A DNA stretch of 32,572 bases. Origin: a bacterium (GTDB lineage Bacteria; UBP6; UBA1177). This document shows positions 6,923 to 13,774 of this stretch, in pieces. The notes under the pieces were generated by a model. It saw only the letters and a list, made by a program, of their open reading frames with translations. It was not told where the DNA came from and did not search any database. Where the stretch lies: contig JAGAAT010000101.1 of assembly GCA_017615095.1 (NCBI GenBank), positions 1 through 32,572 of the forward strand, given 5' to 3'. How positions within the stretch are numbered: position 1 is the first letter of the stretch; each line of letters begins with the position of its first letter. Both the position numbers and the translations under genes were made by a program.

Positions 6923-9058
6923 TTAATTTTCAAGCTTCAAACCGATCCACGGGGTGATCCCCGGAGTCCCGTACTCGACCGAATAGGCGTAACTGTCGTT
7001 ATCCAGCATGTTGTCGATTTTTGCGAAGATCGTGACGAATTTGTGCACTTTCCAGGAGATCGCAAAGTTCAGCAGGACGAACTGGTCGACTTCGACGATG
7101 TACGGTGTTTTCGGATAGTTGTAGACCTCGTCGTTACGGACTCCGACATAGTCAAGACCAAGGAAAATATTTAATATTTTCTTGTAATTATAGTTTAGCT
7201 CCGCGCTGAATGTGTGCTTCGGACGGCGAAGCGGCGTGGTTTTGCTCTTGTACTTCCTGCCCTGATACTCCACGACTTTGTATTCGTTCAGCTTGAAGAT
7301 GAAGGTGTAGGCGGATTTGAAGCTCAGCCCCCAGAATGGTTTGGTCTGGAGCGAAAATTCGAGGCCGTGGTTTTCGATTCTGTAGTGATTTGAATACTTT
7401 CCGCTTTTGTCCAGGTCGATGTTGTTTATCTTGAGTTCATAAAAATAGCCGGCTTCAAGAAGGATTTTCCGCTTTACCAGATACTGCTGGATGACGCCGT
7501 CGAAGCCGTACGCGATCTCGTAAAGCAGCTCGTTGTAGAGGTCGGAATAGCGGCTGAAGCGCTGAAAAAGCGTCGGAGCTTTTGAGGCTCTCGCGAACCT
7601 TGCCTTGAACCCGAGTTCTATCGGCGTTTCATAGGCGATACCGGCCGAAAAGAGCGGTTCCGCCAGTTTTTTTGTCTTTGAAGGCAGCAGCTCGTCGGTG
7701 AGGCTGTCGAGGAGCGAGACCTGATAAAAGTTGGTCTGAAGCCTGAAACCGGCGTTTATCTCCAGTTTTTTCACTGGTTTGAAAATGTTCATCAGGTATA
7801 GCCCGAGTGCGAAGTCGGGGTTCGGCTTGAAGCTAAGGTCATACTTCCTGCCGCTTGAATAGTCTTCGTAATCGGCGATCCCGGCGGCAAGCTCGAACTT
7901 TATTCCCGCAAGGATCTCGTACCATTCGAGCGGCTTTAACGAGTTGTCCCAATCAAGGTTGAGAGTCAGCGCCTTGTAGAGGCTGTTCATGTCGCCGGTC
8001 ACCTTGCCCGCGTCTGCGGGATCGTCGTCGTAAAGCGCGTTGAGGTAGACCGACGCATTGAACTTGAGGTTCCAGAGCTTGTCGAAAAGGTCGGAATCTA
8101 TGCCGGTTTTGGCGGTAAGTGTCCTCGAACGCAGGATGCGGTTCGGGTCGTCGAGCCCGAGCCCGGGACCGTCGTCGATTTCGTATTTGCCGATGTCGGT
8201 GCGCAAAATCAGGTCCCACGTCGTCGCATCGCTGATGTCGACACCGCCCCGGAAGTAGATCTTTCCCTTGATCACGCCGTCGTTGTCGGGCGTTTTCGTG
8301 AAGAGGTTCTCCTTGACGCCGTGGTAGGAATCGGCTTCGGAAATGCCTTCGGTGTAGAAAAACGATCCTCCGCCGGAGTAGAAAAAACGCTCTTTCGAGC
8401 CGCGCACCGAGGCGTTGACGTTGAAGGTGTCCGGGACGAGCCGGTCGCTGCTCATGTCGAGAATGCCCGTCGAAATCGAGCTCACGAATTTAGGCTTTCC
8501 CGCCCCCTTTTTCGTGTGGATATCGATGACTCCGGCAATCGCGCCGCTACCGAAAAGAACGGGCTGAGGTCCCTTGAGAAGCTCTATCTTCGCAATGTCT
8601 TCTGGACTCTGGGCAAGATCCGCTGCGCCGTTCGGACTCACCGGGTTACGCATCGGAACACCGTCGACCAGCACGAGCACGTCCGCGCTCCGGAAGCCGC
8701 GCAGAAAGACATACTGCGACTGTCCGGTGTTGCCGCTGCCGTCGACGTAGACTCCCGCCATCTCCTTGATAGCGTCGCCCGTCGTGGTCGAAATTTTGTT
8801 TTCGATCTCGTTCGCGCTGATGGAAGCCTTTGCGGATGCGCCGTCCTGACTTTTGTTTTTTTTGCCGCGGACAGTGATCTCGTTTGCCGGATCTTTAGCC
8901 GGTTTCTTTTTTGTTTCAGCCTGCGTCTCAGTTTCGGTTTTCGGCTCTTCCTGCTGATTGGAAGTTGCCTCTTCCGAAACAGCCTGCTCTTCGGCGAACA
9001 TTGGGAAAAACAATAGTAAAATAAGATAGATGAGCGATTTTTTTAAGAGCCTCAGCAT
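6923..9058 (-). CDS. btuB: TonB-dependent outer-membrane receptor, BtuB-like (vitamin B12)
   Basis: A 711-residue receptor. The signal peptide (MLRLLKKSLIYLILLLFF) is followed by a Glu/Thr/Lys-rich stretch, a TonB-box-like EITVRG, a plug domain (about 55-175, with VFLRGFRSADVLVLVDGVPM and IELLKGPQPVLFGSGAIAGV) and a beta-barrel to the C terminus. The expected role is TonB-driven cobalamin uptake across the outer membrane. The B12 assignment rests mainly on the cobalamin riboswitch directly upstream, since the barrel alone cannot fix the ligand. The start at 9058 is set by GAGGAGG (9070-9076). A longer in-frame reading to 9181 would run through the riboswitch and is rejected. No BtuCDF or TonB genes are in the window. 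The protein ends in Asn rather than the usual terminal Phe. Confidence 0.88.
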   Translation of the reverse strand: MLRLLKKSLIYLILLLFFPMFAEEQAVSEEATSNQQEEPKTETETQAETKKKPAKDPANEITVRGKKNKSQDGASAKASISANEIENKISTTTGDAIKEMAGVYVDGSGNTGQSQYVFLRGFRSADVLVLVDGVPMRNPVSPNGAADLAQSPEDIAKIELLKGPQPVLFGSGAIAGVIDIHTKKGAGKPKFVSSISTGILDMSSDRLVPDTFNVNASVRGSKERFFYSGGGSFFYTEGISEADSYHGVKENLFTKTPDNDGVIKGKIYFRGGVDISDATTWDLILRTDIGKYEIDDGPGLGLDDPNRILRSRTLTAKTGIDSDLFDKLWNLKFNASVYLNALYDDDPADAGKVTGDMNSLYKALTLNLDWDNSLKPLEWYEILAGIKFELAAGIADYEDYSSGRKYDLSFKPNPDFALGLYLMNIFKPVKKLEINAGFRLQTNFYQVSLLDSLTDELLPSKTKKLAEPLFSAGIAYETPIELGFKARFARASKAPTLFQRFSRYSDLYNELLYEIAYGFDGVIQQYLVKRKILLEAGYFYELKINNIDLDKSGKYSNHYRIENHGLEFSLQTKPFWGLSFKSAYTFIFKLNEYKVVEYQGRKYKSKTTPLRRPKHTFSAELNYNYKKILNIFLGLDYVGVRNDEVYNYPKTPYIVEVDQFVLLNFAISWKVHKFVTIFAKIDNMLDNDSYAYSVEYGTPGITPWIGLKLEN

Positions 9059-9060
9059 TG

Positions 9061-9088
9061 GCAAATATCCCTCCTCGGGGCTGTTTGC
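9061..9088 (-). promoter_or_regulatory. Expression-platform hairpin enclosing the btuB ribosome site
   Basis: On the minus strand GCAAA (9088-9084) can pair with TTTGC (9065-9061), and the enclosed segment holds the GAGGAGG ribosome site with a CCC upstream that can pair with GGG. This suggests translational control through masking of the ribosome site when the aptamer binds ligand. Pairing was found by eye. Confidence 0.55.
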
Positions 9089-9089
9089 T

Positions 9090-9171
9090 GCGTGCGATGT
9101 ATCCGGCTTGCGTACAGCTTTACGGTTGCGGGACAGCATCGGAATCCCACCGATTTCCATCGTCTTCACGC
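9090..9171 (-). ncRNA. Cobalamin riboswitch aptamer (compact form)
   Basis: Read on the minus strand, the segment contains the conserved B12-riboswitch core: GGAAATCGGTGGGATTCC, then GATGCTGTCCCGCAACCGTAA, then the 3' box AAGCCGGATACATCGC. Closing stem: GCGTG (9171-9167) with CACGC (9094-9090), and CGATG (9162-9158) with CATCG (9099-9095), separated by a 4-nt bulge on one side. An internal hairpin pairs ATCGG (9154-9150) with CCGAT (9142-9138). Only about 10 nt separate the CCGTAA core from the 3' box, so the large peripheral arm of E. coli btuB-type aptamers is missing. It lies 32 nt upstream of the receptor start. Confidence 0.87.
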
Positions 9172-9179
9172 AATGCCGC

Positions 9180-9207
9180 AAGTTAAGTTTTAGAACGGCA
9201 ATGTCAA
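9180..9207 (-). promoter_or_regulatory. Promoter of the riboswitch-btuB transcript
   Basis: On the minus strand TTGACA lies at 9207-9202, with a 16-nt spacer and a weak -10 TAACTT at 9185-9180. Transcription would start just before the aptamer's first stem. Confidence 0.45.
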
Positions 9208-9235
9208 GCCCGCCCGCCGAAAAAGCAAAAAATAT

Positions 9236-9264
9236 TTGTCAAAGCAGAGTTCAAAATTTAAGAT
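9236..9264 (+). promoter_or_regulatory. Promoter of the LolC/E-type permease gene
   Basis: TTGTCA (9236-9241), a 17-nt spacer and TAAGAT (9259-9264). It runs divergently from the btuB promoter about 30 bp away. Confidence 0.5.
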
Positions 9265-9289
9265 TGGCGGATTTCTAGAGGGGTAGGAT

Positions 9290-10597
9290 TTGAAGGCTGA
9301 GTTATTCATAGGTCTCAGGTATCTTTGGAACACGAGACGGACGCGCTTTCTGAGCGTGATCACGCTGATTTCCGTCCTCGGGATAGCTATCGGTGTCGCG
9401 GCGATAATTTCTGTTCAGTCGATCATGGACGGGCTTCAGAACAAGATGAAGGCGGCGGTCCTCGGCGCGAAGACTCACATCAGGATCGAGCATGAGGCGG
9501 GTACAGTCTCTGACTATGAAAACGCGATCGCAAAAATATCAGACAACACGGAGTTTTACGGAGTCACGCCGATAATTTCACGCGATGTCATCGTCTCCTT
9601 CGGCAGCGAGCTGACCGGTGCGGTCGTCAACGGGATCGACATCGCAAGCGCCGGAAGCGCCCTGAAGCTCCCGGAACAGATCACGAAAGGGTCGCTGAAG
9701 TGCGTCGAAAATCCTGCGGATTGTCCTGAAATCGTTGAAAAACGGGAGGCGCTCGACAACTTTTTGAGAAAGCCCGGAGCGGGGGAGAAACGTTACGGCG
9801 ATATGCCTGGGATAGCGATCGGGAGCGAAATGGCGAAGTATTACGCCCTCGACATCGGCGATAAGATCAAAATAATCTCACCGACAGGCGGAAAGCTGAA
9901 CTCGCTCGGTCTGCCGACGCCGCTTGTGAAGACCTTCATCGTGTCGGCGGTCTTCTTCACCACCTATTACGAGTACGATTTCAGCTACGCATACATCACA
10001 CTTGACGCTGCGAAGGAGTTTTTCTCGACCGGAGGTGCGGTCGACCACATCGGGGTCAGGCTGAAGGACGTCTACGCGATCGAACCAGCTGAAAACTTTA
10101 TCAGATCGAAGCTCGGCGACGGCTTCAAAACCAAAAACTGGCGGGACATGAACAAGCCGCTTTTCTCTGCACTCGAGATGGAAAAGGTCCTCTGGTTCCT
10201 GATCCTCGGATTCATCGCACTCGTCGCCTCATTCAACGTCATCTCCGCACTCGTGATGCTCGTTATCGGCAAAAAGAGCGAGATCGCCGTCCTGCGGGCG
10301 ATGGGCTTCACCTCGCGCTCCGTTATGAAAATTTTTATGTTCGACGGACTGACGATCGGGATGATCGGAACGACTCTCGGCACGATCCTTGGAGTTGCCG
10401 CCTCCTGCCTGCTGAACGGTCTGCCGCTCGGAGACGCACAGGATGTTTACTACATCGAGACACTGCCGGTTGACCTCGCTCCGTCGACGCTCGTCATCGC
10501 GATCGCCGGATCACTTCTGCTTTCACTTGCCGCTACGATATATCCAGGTCTCCGCGCCGCCAATCTCAAACCTGTTGATGCACTGAGACACGAGTGA
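9290..10597 (+). CDS. LolC/LolE-family lipoprotein-release ABC permease
   Basis: A 435-residue FtsX-type permease: an N-terminal membrane helix at about residues 19-43 (SVITLISVLGIAIGVAAII), a large periplasmic region to about 295, then three C-terminal helices. The last one ends in YPGLRAANLKPVDALRHE, the usual LolC/LolE ending. LolCE with the ATPase LolD extracts outer-membrane lipoproteins from the inner membrane and hands them to LolA, which suits a window so rich in lipoproteins. No lolD or second permease gene is adjacent, so the ATPase must be elsewhere and one protein may serve as both LolC and LolE. The start is TTG 9290 behind the G-rich AGGGGTAGGA; no in-frame ATG exists nearby. 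Confidence 0.85.
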   Translation: MKAELFIGLRYLWNTRRTRFLSVITLISVLGIAIGVAAIISVQSIMDGLQNKMKAAVLGAKTHIRIEHEAGTVSDYENAIAKISDNTEFYGVTPIISRDVIVSFGSELTGAVVNGIDIASAGSALKLPEQITKGSLKCVENPADCPEIVEKREALDNFLRKPGAGEKRYGDMPGIAIGSEMAKYYALDIGDKIKIISPTGGKLNSLGLPTPLVKTFIVSAVFFTTYYEYDFSYAYITLDAAKEFFSTGGAVDHIGVRLKDVYAIEPAENFIRSKLGDGFKTKNWRDMNKPLFSALEMEKVLWFLILGFIALVASFNVISALVMLVIGKKSEIAVLRAMGFTSRSVMKIFMFDGLTIGMIGTTLGTILGVAASCLLNGLPLGDAQDVYYIETLPVDLAPSTLVIAIAGSLLLSLAATIYPGLRAANLKPVDALRHE

Positions 10598-10664
10598 TTT
10601 TTTAATTTAAGCTTGACTGTCCGTGTTGGAGTAAACTTCAGTATCAGGACACAGCATTATCGTA

Positions 10665-10964
10665 ATGCCTTCGACGCAGAAGATTTTGGAAGAAATGGGG
10701 GAGCAGATAAAACTTGCCCGCCTCAGAAGAAAACTCAGCGCGGAACTTGTTGCGGAACGCGCCGGAGTGAGCCGTGTCACGCTTTGGAACATCGAAAAAG
10801 GCTCATCTTCAGTCGCAATGGGTGCATACGCTGCGGTTCTCCATGCAATCGGCGGAATGGACAGGGATCATCTTCTTGTTGCAAAAGATGACGAACTGGG
10901 ACGCAAACTTCAGGATCTAGGGCTTCTGCCTAAAAAGCGCGCCCCGAAAAGAGGAGACGACTAA
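10665..10964 (+). CDS. hipB: HipB-like XRE-family antitoxin/repressor
   Basis: A 99-residue helix-turn-helix protein. IKLARLRRKLSAELVAERAG, then VSRVTLWNIEKGSSS, gives the five-helix XRE fold with the recognition helix at about residues 39-47. The C-terminal tail is basic (PKKRAPKRGDD). It lies directly upstream of hipA remnants, and its stop overlaps their ATG by one base (TAATG at 10962-10966), so it is the antitoxin and autorepressor of a type II HipBA pair. GAGGAG at 10951-10956 serves the downstream gene. Upstream, TGTCC (10618-10622) and GGACA (10647-10651) form a widely spaced inverted repeat that could be an operator, but the evidence is thin. The gene looks intact although its partner does not. 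Confidence 0.85.
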   Translation: MPSTQKILEEMGEQIKLARLRRKLSAELVAERAGVSRVTLWNIEKGSSSVAMGAYAAVLHAIGGMDRDHLLVAKDDELGRKLQDLGLLPKKRAPKRGDD

Positions 10965-11673
10965 TGGCGCAGGAAGAAAAGAAAATTTATGTTTATGAAA
11001 ACTGGTCTTCCGAAATTCCACGGGAACTCGGTATTCTTTATGTCAACAATGTTCGCGTAACGGAGATCTTTTCGTTTGAATACAACGAAGAATATCTGAG
11101 AAATCCTACTTCATGCAGCATTGATCCTGAATTTCCAAACAGGGCAGCACATTTCTTGTCAAAAGATTCGATAGATCCGGCAGTCGCCGCATACATTTTT
11201 CTTCAGCGATGACGATGCTCGGAAAAGTTGACGGAGCTTCAGCAAAAGACGGCACGTCATATCTTGAAATAGCCGATTTTATTATAAAAAACGGTGCAGA
11301 TCCCAAAAACGACCTTGCTGAACTATGGAAAAGGATCGTTTTCAATATGACCGTTTCAAATACTGATGACCATCTTCGCAACCACGGTTTTCTTCTTTCT
11401 GCCAAAGGCTGGCGGCTTTCTCCCGCCTACGATATGAACCCGAATGCCATGGGTGACGGACTCGCATTGAATGTGAATGAAAACGATAATTCGATTGATA
11501 TCGATCTCGCGATTGATACCTGCCGGTTTTTTCATCTGGAAAAAGATGAAGCGGTACAAATTGCTGCTGACATGTCTCTTGCTGTCCGCAAAAATTGGGA
11601 GAAAACTGCCATGAAATACGGTGCAAGCCGTGCCATGATCGAACTTATGCGCCCTGCATTCGTCATGTCGTAA
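10964..11673 (+). pseudogene. hipA: hipA kinase toxin, internally deleted and frame-broken
   Basis: Two reading frames carry the two ends of one HipA-type kinase. Frame A (10964-11212) holds the N-terminal domain: VYENWSSEIPRELGILYVNN, then VTEIFSFEYNEEYL and DPEFPN, after which it drifts into unrelated residues and stops. Frame B, open from 11131, reads STFLVKRFDRSGSRRIHFSS and continues through the ATG at 11209 to 11673 with NTDDHLRNHGFLL (catalytic loop) and LSPAYDMNP (metal-binding Asp region). Full-length relatives have roughly 150-200 residues between these blocks, including the nucleotide-binding lobe. That part is absent and the flanks are out of frame, with the junction near 11130-11150. 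The toxin is therefore almost certainly inactive. A separate C-terminal protein from ATG 11209 (154 residues) could still be made, but would lack the ATP-binding lobe. Confidence 0.82.
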
Positions 11674-11696
11674 ACTTTATTTTTTAATATTCCTGT

Positions 11697-11786
11697 TCAT
11701 TTTGAAATTTTTATAAGCTTTGAGTATACAACAAACCAGCCATCCAATTTGTCTAAAAATTTTTTTGAAGATTTTATTGTATCCAT
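11697..11786 (-). CDS. Possible small cationic peptide (29 residues)
   Basis: On the minus strand ATG 11786 follows GGAGG (11798-11794) at normal spacing and opens a 29-codon frame ending in TGA at 11697-11699. The peptide starts MDTIKSSKKFLDKLDGW, continues FVVYSKLIKISK, and is Lys-rich with hydrophobic residues in between, so a membrane-active or amphipathic helix is possible. I do not recognise it. It lies convergent to the hipA remnant. It could also be the decayed start of a larger gene. Confidence 0.3.
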   Translation of the reverse strand: MDTIKSSKKFLDKLDGWFVVYSKLIKISK

Positions 11787-11793
11787 GGATCTA

Positions 11794-11832
11794 CCTCCGG
11801 CTGAACGAAACCTTTTTGTTGCCGTTTTTCAT
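11794..11832 (-). CDS. Possible 12-residue leader peptide
   Basis: On the minus strand ATG 11832 follows TCGGAG (11845-11840) and opens the frame MKNGNKKVSFSR R, ending in TAG at 11796-11794 inside the ribosome site (GGAGGTAG) of the next small frame. This layout would allow translational coupling. It is preceded by TTTACTGACT and 18 nt, the same leader seen before serpins 1 and 3. It is very short and unconfirmed. Confidence 0.25.
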
Positions 11833-11850
11833 AGGGTCGTCTCCGATAGC

Positions 11851-11894
11851 AGTCAGTAAACGCCGGATTTTATTTGATTCTCGGAAATAGGCAA
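11851..11894 (-). promoter_or_regulatory. Promoter and TTTACTGACT leader of the small minus-strand unit
   Basis: On the minus strand TTGCCT (11894-11889), a 16-nt spacer and TAAAAT (11872-11867), with TTTACTGACT at 11860-11851 where transcription would start. In the 260-nt gap between the hipA remnant and the tRNA, this unit and its two small frames are the only organised features I see. Confidence 0.4.
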
Positions 11895-11931
11895 ACAGAA
11901 AAAGCATTTACAGGCAATAGAAAAAAAGAAG

Positions 11932-12007
11932 TGGAGCTACCGAGGTGACTTGAACACCCGACCTGCTGATTACGAATCAGCTGCTCTACCGACTGAGCCA
12001 CGGTAGC
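11932..12007 (-). tRNA. tRNA-Thr (anticodon CGT), CCA encoded
   Basis: Read on the minus strand, the acceptor stem GCTACCG (12007-12001) pairs fully with CGGTAGC (11942-11936). The D-arm contains GCTCAGTCGGTAGAGC. The anticodon stem GCTGA/TCAGC closes the loop TTCGTAA, giving CGT, which reads ACG (Thr). The T-arm is GGGTG TTCAAGT CACCT. The discriminator T is followed by an encoded CCA (11934-11932) and a T-rich tract. Confidence 0.95.
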
Positions 12008-12021
12008 ACCAACGGGCAGGT

Positions 12022-12049
12022 ATTGTAGTAAAAAGTTTTTTTATGTCAA
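12022..12049 (-). promoter_or_regulatory. Promoter of the tRNA-Thr gene
   Basis: On the minus strand TTGACA (12049-12044), a 16-nt spacer and TACAAT (12027-12022). The -35 box covers the nadD stop codon (12046-12048). Transcription would begin about 8 nt before the mature tRNA 5' end. Confidence 0.65.
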
Positions 12050-12624
12050 GATTTCGTCGTGTCGTAGAGGCGATTTTTGCAGATAAATTCCGGGATCCCG
12101 GCCGGAAGCAGATGTTCAAATGGTTTTCCTTCGGCGATAAGGCTGCGGATCTCCGAGCTCGAGATGTCAGGCAGGACGATCGACTTGTGATCGGGGCTTT
12201 CGTTACGTTCTCTGCCTACGACGATTATATCTTGGCATATATTTGAAATCTCATCGAAATTTTTCCATTTGTCTCTGACGTTCCAGTTGTCTGAACCGAT
12301 GATGAGCGAAAAGGCTCTTTCCGGGAATTTTGCTGTCAGAAACTTTAAAAGATCGATTGTGTAGACGGTCTCAAGACCGGTTTCGCGCTCGAATCCGCAG
12401 ACTTTTACGCGCTCTTCACCCCACGGGCGTGCCATGATACGGCACATCTCGAGTCTCTTTTCAAAGTCCGACGGCTTGAAACCGAACGGGTGCGAAAAGC
12501 TAGGAACGATCCAGACCTCGTCCATCCCGAATTTGTTCAGCGCCAGAAATACCGTGAGCTGGTGTGCCAGGTGCGGCGGGTCGAATTTGCCGCCGAAAAT
12601 CGCTGTTTTTTTAGGACTGTCCAT
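12046..12624 (-). CDS. nadD: Nicotinate-nucleotide adenylyltransferase
   Basis: A 192-residue nucleotidyltransferase of the NadD family, which joins ATP and nicotinate mononucleotide to form deamido-NAD in NAD synthesis. Visible motifs are the N-terminal GGKFDPPHLAH (GxFDPxHxxH, ATP binding), VPSFSHPFG, IIGSDNW and the C-terminal ISSSEIR with a typical ending LLPAGIPEFICKNRLY. The start is placed at ATG 12624 (MDSPKKTAIFGG), directly before the first strand, rather than at 12681. It overlaps the end of the upstream gene by 14 nt and is the last gene of the glnS operon. nadD often neighbours other small housekeeping genes. Confidence 0.88.
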   Translation of the reverse strand: MDSPKKTAIFGGKFDPPHLAHQLTVFLALNKFGMDEVWIVPSFSHPFGFKPSDFEKRLEMCRIMARPWGEERVKVCGFERETGLETVYTIDLLKFLTAKFPERAFSLIIGSDNWNVRDKWKNFDEISNICQDIIVVGRERNESPDHKSIVLPDISSSEIRSLIAEGKPFEHLLPAGIPEFICKNRLYDTTKS

Positions 12625-13774
12625 TGTCAGATGCCGATTTAGCGAGGATTTGTTCAATATCTTTGAGGACCTTTTCCTCAAGTTTCTCCCTGTTCTTTTC
12701 GTAGAAGGTTTTGAGTGTCGTGTCGAGCGTCAGAGACTTCTTTCGCTTGAGGAAGAAGTCAAGTACCTTGATGAAAATGCACTTGGTTTCGATGATTTGG
12801 GGGTTGCTGCCCGGATTTTCTTCGGATAAAAGCGCAAAGATCCGTCCCGTCGCAAACTTTACCGGCATTCTGGCGAGGAAAAAGGCGTATGTGATCTTGC
12901 AGCGCTTTTCAAGTGCGTGAAAGTCGTAAAATTCGCTGGCAAGCGCCTTCGAGATGAAGTACTGGCTCTTTTTCGACGCAAACTCCTTGTCGGATATCTT
13001 CTTTTCCTTGATGCTTTTTTTCATCAGCTCTACCGCCTCGCACATCTCGCTGCGGTTCTGGGAGAGCATGTAGATGAAGAGTATGTCCGGCGACGGCGCA
13101 AACTTTTCCATTGCCTGGAGGATCTTTTTCGAGTGGTTTTTGTTGTTAGGCGGAAAGAGTATCAGAAGCGTCAGCTTTTTTATGTGCTCCTGAGATATTA
13201 CCGGAAGATTCGGTAATGAATTCAGATAGAAAGCCAGACACGCAAGGTCTGTGTGGTCGATGAAATCCTCGATGTTCCCTTCGGCGATCTTCACGAACTG
13301 GAGGTATATGTTTGTCGACAGCCTGAGCTTCAGCAGCCCGAACTGGTTGAAAATGTGGCTTATCAGCTCCATCTGCTTCGCGGTGTCTCCGTCCAGGATG
13401 TCGGAGAGGAGCTCTCCTATTTCACGGCTTTCGCACCAGGTCGAGTCGGTGAAGAGCTCGTTCACGTGGAGCCTTAAAAAGTTCCTTGCCGGCGGGAAAA
13501 AGAATCCGTAGGGAGCTGATGCAGCCTCGCCGTTTTTCAGAAAAAAATAGACGGAGGCGATATCCGCAAAGCGTTTCTGACGGATAAAAAGCCTCAGGGT
13601 GCTCTCGATGTAGATCGCCGCGTTGTCGTGTTTTTCCCGTTCGGATGCGATCTTTTCAAGGGCTTCAGTGAAGAAGCGGAGCTGCTTGTCGCGATAGGCG
13701 AGGTAGCTGTTTGTCACCGGACGGCGTGCCGCTGCTATAAAAGCCGATAACTCCTTGGGATCATTTCGGCTCAT
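12611..13774 (-). CDS. Hypothetical protein, mostly alpha-helical, 387 residues
   Basis: I do not recognise a family. The protein is predicted soluble: no signal peptide, no membrane segment, and a run of amphipathic helices throughout, with a Lys/Glu-rich C-terminal region (about 325-380, KRKKSLTLDTTLKTFYEKNR). A helical-repeat scaffold is a reasonable guess from composition only. The start is ATG 13774, preceded by GAGGGG; a TTG at 13786 is less likely. It overlaps dapF by 14 nt upstream and nadD by 14 nt downstream, so it is translated as part of a tightly coupled operon and is unlikely to be spurious. Confidence 0.7.
   Translation of the reverse strand: MSRNDPKELSAFIAAARRPVTNSYLAYRDKQLRFFTEALEKIASEREKHDNAAIYIESTLRLFIRQKRFADIASVYFFLKNGEAASAPYGFFFPPARNFLRLHVNELFTDSTWCESREIGELLSDILDGDTAKQMELISHIFNQFGLLKLRLSTNIYLQFVKIAEGNIEDFIDHTDLACLAFYLNSLPNLPVISQEHIKKLTLLILFPPNNKNHSKKILQAMEKFAPSPDILFIYMLSQNRSEMCEAVELMKKSIKEKKISDKEFASKKSQYFISKALASEFYDFHALEKRCKITYAFFLARMPVKFATGRIFALLSEENPGSNPQIIETKCIFIKVLDFFLKRKKSLTLDTTLKTFYEKNREKLEEKVLKDIEQILAKSASDNGQS

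Noticed and set aside
8321-9016. 231-codon plus-strand frame opposite the btuB-like gene.
   Set aside because: It is a shadow of the receptor plug-domain coding sequence, without a ribosome site or recognisable domain.
9059-9181. Upstream in-frame extension of the btuB-like gene (41 extra codons).
   Set aside because: The stretch is the cobalamin riboswitch and expression hairpin, and a GAGGAGG site sits before the ATG at 9058 followed by a signal peptide.
10618-10651. TGTCC/GGACA inverted repeat upstream of hipB as operator.
   Set aside because: Five-base arms with a 24-nt gap are expected by chance; mentioned only as weak.
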